From Aphanomyces cochlioides (taxonomy: Eukaryota; Oomycota; Saprolegniomycetes; Saprolegniales; Verrucalvaceae): a DNA stretch of 64,000 nucleotides. Positions 19,588-32,400 of the stretch are shown in pieces. Within the stretch, counting starts at the first letter, position 1; every line of letters begins with the position of its first letter. The stretch is taken from contig JAHQRK010000033.1 of NCBI GenBank assembly GCA_019828595.1, positions 124,001 through 188,000 on the forward strand. Reading direction: 5' to 3'. The notes under the pieces were generated by a model that had not been told where the DNA came from, ran no database searches, and saw only the letters and a list, made by a program, of their open reading frames with translations. The position numbers were made by a program, and so were the translations under genes.

Positions 19588-19602
19588 GTCAAAACCCCGT
19601 GG
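19588..19602 (+). repeat. Predicted right target duplication of copy F
   Basis: GTCAAAACCCCGTGG follows directly after the F 5' end and is native ORF2 sequence. It has the 15-bp length and GTGG ending of proven target duplications. Its partner (the same 15 bases followed by TTAAATGAG) is not in the window, so this is a prediction. Confidence 0.5.
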
Positions 19603-22600
19603 CAAGAACCTTCACAAGTCCCACACTCACCAACCGACTCGACTACATCTTTTGTTCGTCCACCTTGGCGGGTCTTCGTCATTGGAAGGCGACGCACATG
19701 CCACACGTTCCACAGGCTGACCACGTGGCTTGTCGTATCATCACAAAGCGTCAAACATTGCGCCATGGCTCTGGATCATGGAAAGCTCCAACTTGGCTAC
19801 TTCGTCTGCCACGAGCGGCCGAGATTGTTCATGGATGTCTGGATCGATTTTTGGACAAGTCTCCAACATTCCACAATATCTCCAAGGCCTACGACATGCT
19901 GGTCAATGATATCCGCTCCCAACTCAAAGAATTCCATTCTCAACGATTGGAGAAACAACGTCTGCCGTTGAAGAAGTTAGCTGTCGAGATCGCTTCGCTT
20001 TTGCAAGTCCCCAACATGCGTCAAGATTCAGTGCTGGTGGATCGAGTGCGAGACCTTCAAAAGCAAATTCACGAGCTGCAAGATCGAGACAAGCAGTTTC
20101 GTCAAGACCAGGCGTTCCAACTTCACTTGTACAAAGCAGAGCGCTCGTCCAAGTTCCACTTCATGTCCCCTGTCCCTACCCCCTTGAAGAAGACAGTCTT
20201 CAAAGAGTTGGTGGATGTCAATGGAAATGTTGTCTCCAATCAACAAGGCATGTCTGACGTCCTGGTCGACTACTACAAGGACTTGTTTGCAGCTCCCGAG
20301 GTGCAGCGATCTGGAGACGAAGTGTCGTCATTTCTGACCCCATTGACTCGACACAAGCAACTGCCAGAGCAAGCCCAGAAAGAGCTGTCGGCTCCCTTGC
20401 GCGCCAACGAGTTCTATCATGCTATTCGACACAGCAGTTCGAACTCAGCGCCAGGTCCCAACGCTCTGCCATTCGAAGTCCTCAAACTTGCACCTCACAA
20501 GTGGTCGTTGGTATTGGAGCTGCTATTCACACACCAGCTCCATTCTCACCCTCGCTTGACTCCCATGCAACTTGTCAGTACGCTGGTGTTGCTGCACAAG
20601 AAAGGCCCCAAGTCACAGGCCAAGAACTATCGGCCCATTAGCCTACTCAACACGGATGTGAAAATCCTGACGAGTATTCTGGCTTATCGACTCCAGCGCC
20701 ACATTCGACACATCATCCACCCGGACCAGCAAGGCTTTATCCGTCGAAGCAATATCCAAACCAATATTGCACGACTGGATGACATGCTGCACCACATCAA
20801 ACTACACAGTCCGTCCTCGATGGTGGCACTGCTTGACTTTGAGAAAGCTTTTGATCGCGTGGACCACGCGTACTTGCTCCGCGTCCTCCGTCACTATGGC
20901 TTTCCCGAAACCTTTGTTGACATGGTTCGCGTACTGTACTCGGGCCGCAAGTCTCGCATCTTGGTGAACGGCTTCTTGTCCAAGCCAGTTCACATCTCAC
21001 GCGGTGTGTTGCAAGGTGATCCACTGTCGCCACTTCTGTTTGTGATCGCTTTGGAACCGATGTGCCAACTCCTACGGCAACACTCCAACTATGGCATCAA
21101 GTGTGGGGATCGCTACCACACTGGGAGTTACTTTGCCGACGACTCGCAACTGTATGCTGCAAATGAGACGTGCCTCCACCGGCAGCTTGCATTGGTTCAA
21201 ACCTTTTGCGACAAGTCTGGTTTCCGACTCAACGTAGACAAGACCCAAATTCTGACCTACAGCCAGTTGAATGGGAACCTTGCCTCACTACAAGTTACTT
21301 CCGACAGTCCCGTGAAGGCTCTTGGTATCTTGGTTGCGCCCAATCTTTCTCCATTGGCACGTTTCAATTACGTGTTTGAGAAGTTTGTGGCTCGCTTGTC
21401 TTTGTGGCTCTACAAGGCTCGAACCATGGCCGGAAAAGTCACTATCCTGCACAGCATATGTCTGCCTGTGTTATGGTACCAACTGGCTTTTGTCCCTGCC
21501 GACAAAGACCTGGCCAAAAAGATCGACAAGGCCATGCTTCAATTTATGCATGGTGAAGAAATCAACCCATCCTCCTCTGTCCATGGCCTCCGTTTGATCA
21601 AAAAGGAGATCCTATTCATGCCGAAGAAGTCCGGTGGCTTAGGCCTGCACCATGCACTTGCTTTATGGCAACAACACAACCGCTCTGTCATGATCAGATG
21701 CATTCAAGCCATCACCACCCCACCCCGCAAGTCTGCCATGTCCGCCTGGATTACGCCGGGCTATACTCTCCTCGAGAAGGCTTTTCATCCATGGGGTTCC
21801 CCCCGAGATCTCCTCTTGGCAAATGGCTCTTCTGCATTCATCAGACAACTGTACAAGAATCCCAATATCACTCCGATGTGGAAAGCCTTATTGAGTAGCT
21901 GGTTTGAATCCCGCTGGACTCCGTACGGCTGTCCAAATCACATCTCATCTTTGGATGTTCCCCTTTGGCACAACTCGTATCTGCCTGGACTCGAAGACCT
22001 ATACGATCAGTGCTCTACATCGACGCAAGACCAAGCCAATGTATTGGCTTCGCTTCACATCACGAAGTTGTCGCATTTGTTGACTCCGTGTCAGCGAGTT
22101 TGGCCAGCTTCGATCTTGTTCGACAAAATCAACCGTGCCTGCCGCCAAGCCAATTTTGTCCCTCCAACGAAACAATGGATCTCAATCTTGGTGACCAAGT
22201 TATCACGATTGTTTGAGATTGTTTCTGAAGAGGATGCTCCCGTGTTCCACTTGCCGACGCCAAGCTCTGAATGGATGAAATGGCACTGGATGATTCACCC
22301 TGACTCGAGTCCGATCTTGTTGGCGCTTGCGACTTCGAAATCGGCTAAGATCAGAGCTTCTCCAGATGTCAGCTCGTCCATTCTTCCTACCAAGCATCTC
22401 AACCTGCCATCCAACTTTTACGAAGACCCCAAGCGCCTTACCCAACTTGCCGCCTTCCTCCAACCCGACCACATTCTCCCTCGATATGGAGAGTTCATTT
22501 TCAAGACCCTTCTCCGCGCCAACGCCATGCAATATCTGTTTCAGTACCAAGACCCCAAGCCGACGTGTGTCTTCTGTCGTGTCAATGAGACGTACGAGCA

Positions 22601-23015
22601 TTTCCTGTTCTCTTGTGGATATGGTCAATCTGTTTGGTATTTCTTCAAGGCGATCCAGCGACTGCTCGAGTGTTCCTTTCCGTCCACGTGTCTGGAAATG
22701 TTCTACGAGACGCCCAAGCCGTCCGATGGATACTACATCCGTGGCTATCTGAAGATCTGGCCGATTGTCCGAGCCTGCGTGTATTATCAAATATGGCTCC
22801 AACGTGCCGATCGCACCTTTCGACCCGACCTCACAGCGAAGAGTCCGATGGAAGTTGCCATTCATGCTGCCTCTTTGATCAAGCTACATCTACAACAGCT
22901 CCTGGTTGATCTCCCTCTCAAGAAGGGATACACCAAGGTATTCAATGTGCTCAAGCATCTATCTTCGGACCCCTGGTTACGTCAACACGCCATTCCTGAC
23001 AGCGTCGTTTCATGA
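19590..23015 (+). pseudogene. LINE ORF2, residues 211-1351 (copy G)
   Basis: Open from QNPVARTF through the last endonuclease motifs (RLDYIF, ADH), the whole reverse transcriptase (LDFEKAFD, QGDPLSPLL, FADD) and the C-terminal CX2CX7HX4C finger to the TGA at 23013-23015. No frameshift. The N-terminal endonuclease residues N24, E50, Y140 and D170 are missing. Ten non-native residues from the antisense leader of D/F are fused in frame upstream by chance. The reverse transcriptase could be translated only from an internal or non-native start. Confidence 0.9.
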
Positions 23016-23161
23016 GTGAGCATGACGGCTCACCACTTCATCTCCTGTTCAATGACCACTTTGCCATATTCTGTTTTCCAAGTTCTATTTATACAGTACG
23101 AGGCAAATTAGTAAGTCATTAGGGCCTTTGCTCAAAAATAAGGTTAATACAACTCATTTAA

Positions 23162-23729
23162 CCATGGTGGAGGTACTGGGTCTCAACGAATCCAAATCTT
23201 TGTTGAGAGTGCAGTTGAAATCTCCTCCAACAATGTGGAGCGCATGTGGAGGAAAGTCGCGTGGCAATTCTTCGAAGTAACTTGCTCGTTCTTGGAAGGC
23301 TGCCGGCGCATAGATATTGTGGAGAACGACTGTCAGTGGACCCAGAGTACATCGCACTTGTAGATAACGACCACGAAGCACTGAGTTGTCATGAGGGACT
23401 TGAGTGGCGTTCTTCAAAGGAGAGTGAGGATGTATCAACGTAGCCAGACCTCCAGTGGCTGGCGACGTGGATACTTCAGGGTAAATAGGCTCTTCAAAGA
23501 ACAAAGAGCCTTCGTGGTTTGTGATGCGTTGCCAATGGAACACAACACGGTCGTGGAGACTTGGCGTGCGGAAACGGGTTTCTTGGATAAAGGAAACGTC
23601 GTGAACACTTGATAGTTTGTCGAGGATGTACCGATGACTGTTGGAGAAGCCATTGGTGTTGAGGGAGATGATTTGTGGGTCCCAGTCCACGAGTTCAGTT
23701 GGGACATCGGAGAAGTTGTTGTCACTCAT
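23162..23729 (-). pseudogene. LINE ORF2, N-terminal 189 residues (copy C inverted)
   Basis: ATG at 23729 (MSDNN). Contains endonuclease motifs LNTNG, QETR, IYAP and GGDFNC, then stops at STSTM where copy G is inserted at CCATGG. It lacks RLDYIF, ADH and all of the reverse transcriptase, so it is inactive. A short read-through tail (VK) ends in the G 3' UTR. Confidence 0.87.
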
Positions 23730-23807
23730 CACGAGTACAGATGAAAATGAGTAGAATGGAGGGGTCAGAGGGGAGGTTGAAATGGATTGAAGCAGGGGAT
23801 AGAAGCC

Positions 23808-26030
23808 TTAGAGTTGATCGTCCTCCAAATCGAGGGGATCAATTTCGTCGGCGTTCATGGAGTGGTGAGCTTTGCTGCAGAGCTCGTCGATGTGGTAATT
23901 GTTGGTGATGCTTTTGAGCATCGAGATGGCCGACAAGACGGGAGCCGGCAAAGTGAACTTCTCGAGATTGTCGCTGAAGTTTTCGATCAAAGCAAACAGC
24001 GACCAGTCCGTCAAGCAGTTGGTGTCAGGCAATCTTGTTGCTTCTTGGTTCAATAGAACAGTCAGTGCCTCCGAGTTTGTGTAGAGGTCTGGGGCCCGAT
24101 TTGAGAGGAATAAGTCAATCGTAGCAAGTGCAAAGAGGATGCGCTTGATCTCTGGTATGTCCGTGGTCAATTCTTCCAAGATTTCTGACGGGTGAATCTT
24201 GTATTGAGCCATGAAGTTGACGTGATGTTTGTAGTTGTGAGGCTTGCCTTGAGCTTTTAACAAAGCCATCTTGCGCTCAATAGTCTTGGTTGCAACAAGT
24301 GACTGAAACAAACTGAGGTCTTCATCTTGTGCGTACATAGCATGTGCAACGAGCTGAGGATCATCTCGCAAAATGCGTTGACATTCGGTGATACTGCCTT
24401 CGACTTTCTTGTCTCGAATGATCTTCTTCGCCAATTCGAGGTGGGCTGCAGCAGACTTGTCAAGTCGTTGTTTCTTCGCTTTGCCTTTGGTCTTTTTCGG
24501 GCGTGGCGCACTTGAATCTTCCAATACAATTCGAGGCACTGCAAAGTCTTCAAACGAGAGTTCCACGTCGTCTTCTTCGAGGATATGAAAACGGTTGGAT
24601 GTCGGCAGGGGATCCAAACGTGGGGACGAAGGCAAAGTACGTTTTGGAGCTGGTCCAGACCGGTAGCCCGTTACCAATTGAAGGTCCAGCGAGTTCTTGG
24701 GCTGCTCACTTGGTGGAGCAAGAGCGGGCGATTCGTTGGTAGACATTTCCACATCTTCTTGTTGTTTGTCTTGTCCATTGTTGTTAGGGGGATCGCTGTC
24801 ACCAGACATATCGACATCAGAGCCATGAGAAGGAGCTGTTGGCTGTGGTTGTTCATCTTGACGATCTCCAGATGCCTCAGTTGAGTCGGCCTCGCCTTCC
24901 GCATTTGTTCCAAGGTCTTGGTCATGATCGTCTCCATCATGTTCAGGTTCTTTTTCTCCTGACGGAGGAGATTTTGCCGCTGCCTTGGCCGCTTTTGCCT
25001 TCGCTTTTTCAGCCTTGGCCTCTGCACGTCGTGAAACAATCGACGGAGGCAATGTCTTGTTCAGAGCAGCGATCTTGTGCTGAAACACGACGACAAAAGG
25101 CTGACCCGACGGATCCGTAATGGTGATTTCGCGTAGTGCGTCGCCGGATTTTGGCACCAACACTGCAGGAGGCGCAGACGACTTGAAAATGACTCTCAAA
25201 TGCGGCGACTTGATGTTCTGACCAGCAGTAGGGTTGAATGCTGCTATCACTGACTTGGTCAATGCAGCCATTTTCTTGACAATCGCCTTGGCCATCGAAG
25301 GGTGACTGACCTTGTTGAACGTAACGTAGTAGTTGTTGCCATAACGCGAGTACTTGGGAACCAGGAAGTCTTTGCCACCAAGTCGAAACGTTGTGCCTCC
25401 CATTTCCACGCACGTAGACAAGTTGTAACTTGAGATCACAATGGTCTGTGGGTTCTTCTTGTGGATCAAAATGTTCGGAAATTTGGAGCCCCATAACGAA
25501 CCAGGATTTTCCTTGACAAATTGATCGCAGATGACTTTTTCGGACCAGTCCTTGTAGCCTTCGCCCAACTTGACTGTGAGCTCGTACACTTGGGACTGGG
25601 GGGTGAGCAAAATGTTTTCAATGAAGGCGTCCATGTCACCAGAGTCTTTGTAGAATGCGTCCGCCATGGCCTCGCATCGCGCAATATCGTCATCGGCAAT
25701 AGCATGAGCACCAGTGTTGCGATGTTTCGCGCCTTTGGGGGCATTGCCTTGCTTGGAATCTTTCTTGGACGAAGCTGAATCCTTGCCGGGAGTCTTTTGC
25801 GTCCATGGATTGGCCTTTTCAGCGTTTTGTTGCTCTTGATCGCCTTGTATTTTGTCTGCCGCGGTAGGAGGATCAACAGCGCCATTTCCTTGAGCAACGG
25901 ATTTGTCGACAATGTCTTGATTTGACTGGTCATTGTCATTGTTTGTCGATTGTTCCTCTTGAATAACTTCTCCAGGAGTATCACACGGCTTCGCTTGGCC
26001 GTTAATGTCGCCTGACCCATCAACCTCAGA
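23808..26030 (-). pseudogene. LINE ORF1, residues 273-1012 (copy C inverted)
   Basis: 741 codons including the stop, fully open from TCTGAGGTTGATGGGTCA (SEVDGS) at 26030 to the stop at 23808. It includes the complete conserved core from MADAFYKD (25667), the Lys/Ala stretch, acidic linker and C-terminal domain. The N-terminal 272 residues are missing here but match what is present in copy C at 11378-12207. The ORF1-ORF2 spacer is the standard 78 bp. Confidence 0.87.
26017..26030 (-). repeat. Probable target duplication split by inversion, right
   Basis: CCATCAACCTCAGA on the plus strand is the exact reverse complement of 12194-12207. One extra A (26031) separates it from the truncated copy E/F, similar to the extra C beside copy R at 44850. 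Confidence 0.6.
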
Positions 26031-26031
26031 A

Positions 26032-29017
26032 TCACCATCATTCCAGGTATTGTATCACCTCACCCACTTTCGTCGTCCAATCAGGATGGCGGAAGTGGTG
26101 TGAGTAATGTCTCTACACCTAACCCTAGGGCCGAAGTGGAGGTCGAGTTCGACCCCAACAGCGTCTCTGGAGACCAATCTGCGTCTCGCTCCCCCAGCGC
26201 TTCACCTGGTGCTCCACTCGCCGGAGTTCCAGGGGGGGTCAACCTCAGTGGGTCAGTGGTTGACCCCCAGACCACTGTCGTTAACTTGTCTAGCGAAGCC
26301 CTCACTCAGGAGGGCGAACCACTGGGGCCTTGTGCCTGTGGTGGCTGCTTCCCTGGACTCCAATTGGAGTCGATCCCCAGTGAAGGCGGCGAGAAAACGG
26401 GGTCCATGCCAGCCCTAGAGGCTACGAGGGCCCCCCCTATGGGCACACCCTGCGGTTCTGTCTACTTCCCCCAGGGGCCTCTTCGGAGGGGCGGGGGCGG
26501 TATCCCGATTTGGGTTCTCGCCGGAGCAATGGTGTACCCCAGTCACCGTGCTGCGGGGATGGCATGGATTCCCCTTCTACCCCTGTCACTGGGGGTCTGG
26601 CCCCGGCCTTTCTCGTGACCAATGGGACTGAGCCAGCAGCCACCAACCGCGTCGCCCCCTGTGCTGAGCCTCCTAGAACGGGAGAGGAAGAAGAAAAATC
26701 TCAAGAGGACGTGGATATGGTCTCTGGAGACGCCGAGGGGAAGGATTCTACTGAAACCGAGGCCTTAACCGACGAGGGAAATACTCAAATTCACTCGGAG
26801 GTGGATGGGTCAGGCGACATTAACGGCCAAGCGAAGTCGTGTGATACTCCTGGAGAAGTTATTCAAGAGGAACAATCGACAAACAATGACAATGACCAGT
26901 CAAATCAAGACATTGTCGACAAATCCGTTGCTCAAGGAAATGGCGCTGTTGATCCTCCTACCGCGGCAGACAAAATACAAGGCGATCAAGAGCAACAAAA
27001 CGCTGAAAAGGCCAATCCATGGACGCAAAAGACTCCCGGCAAGGATTCAGCTTCGTCCAAGAAAGATGCCAAGCAAGGCAATGCCCCCAAAGGCGCGAAA
27101 CACCGCAACACTGGTGCTCATGCTATTGCCGATGACGATATTGCGCGATGCGAGGCCATGGCGGACGCATTCTACAAAGACTCTGGTGACATGGACGCCT
27201 TCATTGAAAACATTTTGCTCACTCCCCAGTCCCAAGTGTACGAGCTCACAGTCAAGTTGGGCGAAGCCTACAAGGACTGGTCCGAAAAAGTCATCTGCGA
27301 TCAATTTGTCAAGGAAAATCCTGGTTCGTTATGGGGCTCCAAATTTCCGAACATTTTGATCCACAAGAAGAACCCACAGACCATTGTGATCTCAAGTTAC
27401 AACTTGTCTACGTGCGTGGAAATGGGAGGCACAACGTTTCGACTTGGTGGCAAAGACTTCCTGGTTCCCAAGTACTCGCGTTATGGCAACAACTACTACG
27501 TTACGTTCAACAAGGTCAGTCACCCTTCGATGGCCAAGGCGATTGTCAAGAAAATGGCTGCATTGACCAAGTCAGTGATAGCAGCATTCAACCCTACTGC
27601 TGGTCAGAACATCAAGTCGCCGCATTTGAGAGTCATTTTCAAGTCGTCTGCGCCTCCTGCAGTGTTGGTGCCAAAATCCGGCGACGCACTACGCGAAATC
27701 ACCATTACGGATCCGTCGGGTCAGCCTTTTGTCGTCGTGTTTCAGCACAAGATCGCTGCTCTGAACAAGACATTGCCTCCGTCGATTGTTTCACGACGTG
27801 CAGAGGCCAAGGCTGAAAAAGCGAAGGCAAAAGCGGCCAAGGCAGCGGCAAAATCTCCTCCGTCAGGAGAAAAAGAACCTGAACCTGATGGAGACGATCA
27901 TGATCAAGACCCTGGAACAAATGCGGAAGGCGAGGCCGACTCAACTGAGGCATCTGGAGATCGTCAAGATGAACAACCACAGCCAACAGCTCCTTCTCAT
28001 GGCTCTGATGTCGATATGTCTGGTGACAGCGATCCCCCTAACAACAATGGACAAGACAAACAACAAGAAGATGTGGAAATGTCTACCAACGAATCGCCCG
28101 CTCTTGCTCCACCAAGTGAGCAGCCCAAGAACTCGCTGGACCTTCAATTGGTAACGGGCTACCGGTCTGGACCAGCTCCAAAACGTACTTTGCCTTCGTC
28201 CCCACGTTTGGATCCCCTGCCGACATCCAACCGTTTTCATATCCTCGAAGAAGACGACGTGGAACTCTCGTTTGAAGACTTTGCAGTGCCTCGAATTGTA
28301 TTGGAAGATTCAAGTGCGCCACGCCCGAAAAAGACCAAAGGCAAAGCGAAGAAACAACGACTTAACAAGTCTGCTGCAGCCCACCTCGAATTGGCGAAGA
28401 AGATCATTCGAGATAAGAAAGTCGAAGGCAGTATCACCGAATGTCAACGCATTTTGCGAGATGATCCTCAGCTCGTTGCACATGCTATGTACGCACAAGA
28501 TGAAGACCTCAGTTTGTTTCAGTCACTTGTTGCAACCAAGACTATTGAGCGCAAGATGGCTTTGTTAAAAGCTCAAGGCAAACCTCACAACTACAAACAT
28601 CACGTCAACTTCATGGCTCAATACAAGATTCACCCGTCAGAAATCTTGGAAGAATTGACCACGGACATACCAGAGATCAAGCGCATCCTCTTTGCACTTG
28701 CTACGATTGACTTATTCCTCTCAAATCGGGCCCCAGACCTCTACACAAACTCGGAGGCACTGACTGTTCTATTGAACCAAGAAGCAACAAGATTGCCTGA
28801 CACCAACTGCTTGACGGACTGGTCGCTGTTTGCTTTGATCGAAAACTTCAGCGACAATCTCGAGAAGTTCACTTTGCCGGCTCCCGTCTTGTCGGCCATC
28901 TCGATGCTCAAAAGCATCACCAACAATTACCACATCGACGAGCTCTGCAGCAAAGCTCACCACTCCATGAACGCCGACGAAATTGATCCCCTCGATTTGG
29001 AGGACGATCAACTCTAA
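26032..29017 (+). pseudogene. LINE ORF1, residues 18-1012, frameshifted (copy E/F)
   Basis: Starts inside VTIIPGIVSPHP without its ATG. A C6 tract in other copies (TACTTCCCCCCAGG) is C5 here (26468-26472), which shifts the frame. The upstream part then reads FPQGPLRRGG instead of FPPGASSEGR, and the correct frame resumes as the open segment to 29017. Downstream the core, linker and C-terminus are intact. It carries GEAYKDW and RLNKSAAA variants shared with right-hand copies. Non-functional through both truncation and shift. Confidence 0.85.
26234..26268 (+). other. 11-bp inverted repeat in ORF1
   Basis: GGGGGTCAACC and GGTTGACCCCC flank a 13-nt loop. The pair recurs in each ORF1 N-terminal region (10 bp in copy C, where one G is A). 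It encodes GVNLSGSVVDPQ. It could fold in the RNA or in single-stranded cDNA; a role is not shown. Confidence 0.6.
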
Positions 29018-29095
29018 GGCTTCTATCCCCTGCTTCAATCCATTTCAACCTCCCCTCTGACCCCTCCATTCTACTCATTTTCATCTGTACTCGTG

Positions 29096-29316
29096 ATGAG
29101 TGACAACAACTTCTCCGATGTCCCAACTGAACTCGTGGACTGGGACCCACAAATCATCTCCCTCAACACCAATGGCTTCTCCAACAGTCATCGGTACATC
29201 CTCGACAAACTATCAAGTGTTCACGACGTTTCCTTTATCCAAGAAACCCGTTTCCGCACGCCAAGTCTCCACGACCGTGTTGCGTTCCATTGGCAACGCA
29301 TCACAAACCACGAAGG
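29096..29316 (+). pseudogene. LINE ORF2, first 73 residues (copy E/F)
   Basis: ATG at 29096 (MSDNN), with endonuclease motifs LNTNG and QETR, cut after TNHEG by copy O. The MSDNN start makes this the last left-type copy. All copies nested to its right carry MIDNN. Confidence 0.85.
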
Positions 29317-29461
29317 TTAAATGAGTTGTATTAACCTTATTTTTGAGCAAAGGCCCTAATGACTTACTAATTTGCCTCGTACTGTATAAATAGAACTTGG
29401 AAAACAGAATATGGCAAAGTGGTCATTGAACAGGAGATGAAGTGGTGAGCCGTCAGCTCAC

Positions 29462-32400
29462 TCATGAAACGACACTGTCAGGAATGGCGTGTTGACGTAA
29501 CCAGGGGTCCGAAGATAGATGCTTGAGCACATTGAATACCTTGGTGTATCCCTTCTTGAGAGGGAGATCAACCAGGAGCTGTTGTAGATGTAGCTTGATC
29601 AAAGAGGCAGCATGAATGGCAACTTCCATCGGACTCTTCGCTGTGAGGTCGGGTCGAAAGGTGCGATCGGCACGTTGGAGCCATATTTGATAATACACGC
29701 AGGCTCGGACAATCGGCCAGATCTTCAGATAGCCACGGATGTAGTATCCATCGGACGGCTTGGGCGTCTCGTAGAACATTTCCAGACACGTGGACGGAAA
29801 GGAACACTCGAGCAGTCGCTGGATCGCCTTGAAGAAATACCAAACAGATTGACCATATCCACAAGAGAACAGGAAATGCTCGTACGTCTCATTGACACGA
29901 CAGAAGACACACGTCGGCTTGGGGTCTTGGTACTGAAACAGATATTGCATGGCGTTGGCGCGGAGAAGGGTCTTGAAAATGAACTCTCCATATCGAGGGA
30001 GAATGTGGTCGGGTTGGAGGAAGGCGGCAAGTTGGGTAAGGCGCTTGGGGTCTTCGTAAAAGTTGGATGGCAGGTTGAGATGCTTGGTAGGAAGAATGGA
30101 CGAGCTGACAGCTGGAGAAGCTCTGATCTTAGCCGATTTCGAAGTCGCAAGCGCCAACAAGATCGGACTCGAGTCAGGGTGAATCATCCAGTGCCATTCC
30201 ATCCATTCAGAGCTTGGCGTCGGCAAGTGGAACACGGGAGCATCCTCTTCAGAAACAATCTCAAACAATCGTGATAACTTGGTCACCAAGATTGAGATCC
30301 ATTGTTTCGTTGGAGGGACAAAATTGGCTTGGCGGCAGGCACGGTTGATTTTGTCGAACAAGATCGAAGCTGGCCAAACTCGCTGACACGGAGTCAACAA
30401 ATGCGACAACTTCGTGATGTGAAGCGAAGCCAATACATTGGCTTGGTCTTGCGTCGATGTAGAGCACTGATCGTATAGGTCTTCGAGTCCAGGCAGATAC
30501 GAGTTGTGCCAAAGGGGAACATCCAAAGATGAGATGTGATTTGGACAGCCGTACGGAGTCCAGCGGGATTCAAACCAGCTACTCAATAAGGCTTTCCACA
30601 TTGGAGTGATATTGGGATTCTTGTACAGTTGTCTGATGAATGCAGAAGAGCCATTTGCCAAGAGGAGATCTCGGGGGGGAACCCCATGGATGAAAAGCCT
30701 TCTCGAGGAGAGTATAGCCCGGCGTAATCCAGGCGGCCATGGCAGACTTGCGGGGTGGGGTGGTGATGGCTTGAATGCATCTGATCATGACAGAGCGGTT
30801 GTGTTGTTGCCATAAAGCAAGTGCATGGTGCAGGCCTAAGCCACCGGACTTCTTCGGCATGAATAGGATCTCCTTTTTGATCAAACGGAGGCCATGGACA
30901 GAGGAGGATGGGTTGATTTCTTCACCATGCATAAATTGAAGCATGGCCTTGTCGATCTTTTTGGCCAGGTCTTTGTCGGCAGGGACAAAAGCCAGTTGGT
31001 ACCATAACACAGGCAGACATATGCTGTGCAGGATAGTGACTTTTCCGGCCATGGTTCGAGCCTTGTAGAGCCACAAAGACAAGCGAGCCACAAACTTCTC
31101 AAACACGTAATTGAAACGTGCCAATGGAGAAAGATTGGGCGCAACCAAGATACCAAGAGCCTTCACGGGACTGTCGGAAGTAACTTGTAGTGAGGCAAGG
31201 TTCCCATTCAACTGGCTGTAGGTCAGAATTTGGGTCTTGTCTACGTTGAGTCGGAAACCAGACTTGTCGCAAAAGGTTTGAACCAATGCAAGCTGCCGGT
31301 GGAGGCACGTCTCATTTGCCGCATAGAGTTGCGAGTCGTCGGCAAAGTAACTCCCAGTGTGGTAGCGATCCCCACACTTGATGCCATAGTTGGAGTGTTG
31401 CCGTAGGAGTTGGCACATCGGTTCCAAAGCGATCACAAACAGAAGTGGCGACAGTGGATCACCTTGCAACACACCGCGTGAGATGTGAACTGGCTTGGAC
31501 AAGAAGCCGTTCACCAAGATGCGAGACTTGCGGCCCGAGTACAGTACGCGAACCATGTCAACAAAGGTTTCGGGAAAGCCATAGTGACGGAGGACGCGGA
31601 ACAAGTACGCGTGGTCCACGCGATCAAAAGCTTTCTCAAAGTCAAGCAGTGCCACCATCGAGGACGGACTGTGTAGTTTGATGTGGTGCAGCATGTCATC
31701 CAGTCGTGCAATATTGGTTTGGATATTGCTTCGACGGATAAAGCCTTGCTGGTCCGGGTGGATGATGTGTCGAATGTGGCGCTGGAGTCGATAAGCCAGA
31801 ATACTCGTCAGGATTTTCACATCCGTGTTGAGTAGGCTAATGGGCCGATAGTTCTTGGCCTGTGACTTGGGGCCTTTCTTGTGCAGCAACACCAGCGTAC
31901 TGACAAGTTGCATGGGAGTCAAGCGAGGGTGAGAATGGAGCTGGTGTGTGAATAGCAGCTCCAATACCAACGACCACTTGTGAGGTGCAAGTTTGAGGAC
32001 TTCGAATGGCAGAGCGTTGGGACCTGGCGCTGAGTTCGAACTGCTGTGTCGAATAGCATGATAGAACTCGTTGGCGCGCAAGGGAGCCGACAGCTCTTTC
32101 TGGGCTTGCTCTGGCAGTTGCTTGTGTCGAGTCAATGGGGTCAGAAATGACGACACTTCGTCTCCAGATCGCTGCACCTCGGGAGCTGCAAACAAGTCCT
32201 TGTAGTAGTCGACCAGGACGTCAGACATGCCTTGTTGATTGGAGACAACATTTCCATTGACATCAACCAACTCTTTGAAGACTGTCTTCTTCAAGGGGTA
32301 GGGACAGGGGACATGAAGTGGAACTTGGACGAGCGCTCTGCTTTGTACAAGTGAAGTTGGAACGCCTGGTCTTGACGAAACTGCTTGTCTCGATCTTGCA

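Larger units (their letters stand above)
19588..23161 (+). mobile_element. LINE copy G, ORF2 to 3' end
   Basis: Sense fragment from ORF2 codon 211 to the 3' terminus at 23161. It is bounded on the left by the 5' end of D/F and on the right by target CCATGGTGGAGG in inverted C. If F is inserted in G, the upstream part of G lies elsewhere. If not, G is a 5'-truncated insertion. The 3' UTR (23016-23161) has a variant hairpin (GTGAGCATGACGGCTCACC), with the stem reduced to 6 bp. Confidence 0.88.
23162..26030 (-). mobile_element. LINE copy C continuation, inverted
   Basis: Antisense fragment from ORF1 residue 273 to ORF2 residue 189. At 26030 its upstream edge starts with the same 14 bases at which copy C was cut (12194-12207), so it supplies the missing middle of C in the opposite orientation. 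At 23162 it is cut by the 3' end of G. The contents are seen directly; being part of C is inference. Confidence 0.85.
26031..29316 (+). mobile_element. LINE copy E/F, 5'-truncated, head-to-head with C
   Basis: Sense fragment beginning 114 nt from the consensus 5' end, exactly after the 3' arm of the 5' hairpin, and ending in ORF2 codon 74, where antisense copy O is inserted (AACCACGAAGG then TTAAATGAG). The truncation point suggests incomplete reverse transcription. Under the inversion model its left part belongs to E and its right part to F. Confidence 0.87.

Noticed and set aside
19560..23015. ORF2 of copy G starting upstream in the D/F leader
   Set aside because: The first ten residues come from antisense 5' leader of another copy. 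The true fragment begins at ORF2 codon 211.
23162..29316. Twin-priming inversion as the cause of the head-to-head C and E/F blocks
   Set aside because: Twin priming yields an inverted 5' segment of the same insertion. Here the two blocks overlap in content (both contain ORF1 core), so they are different copies.
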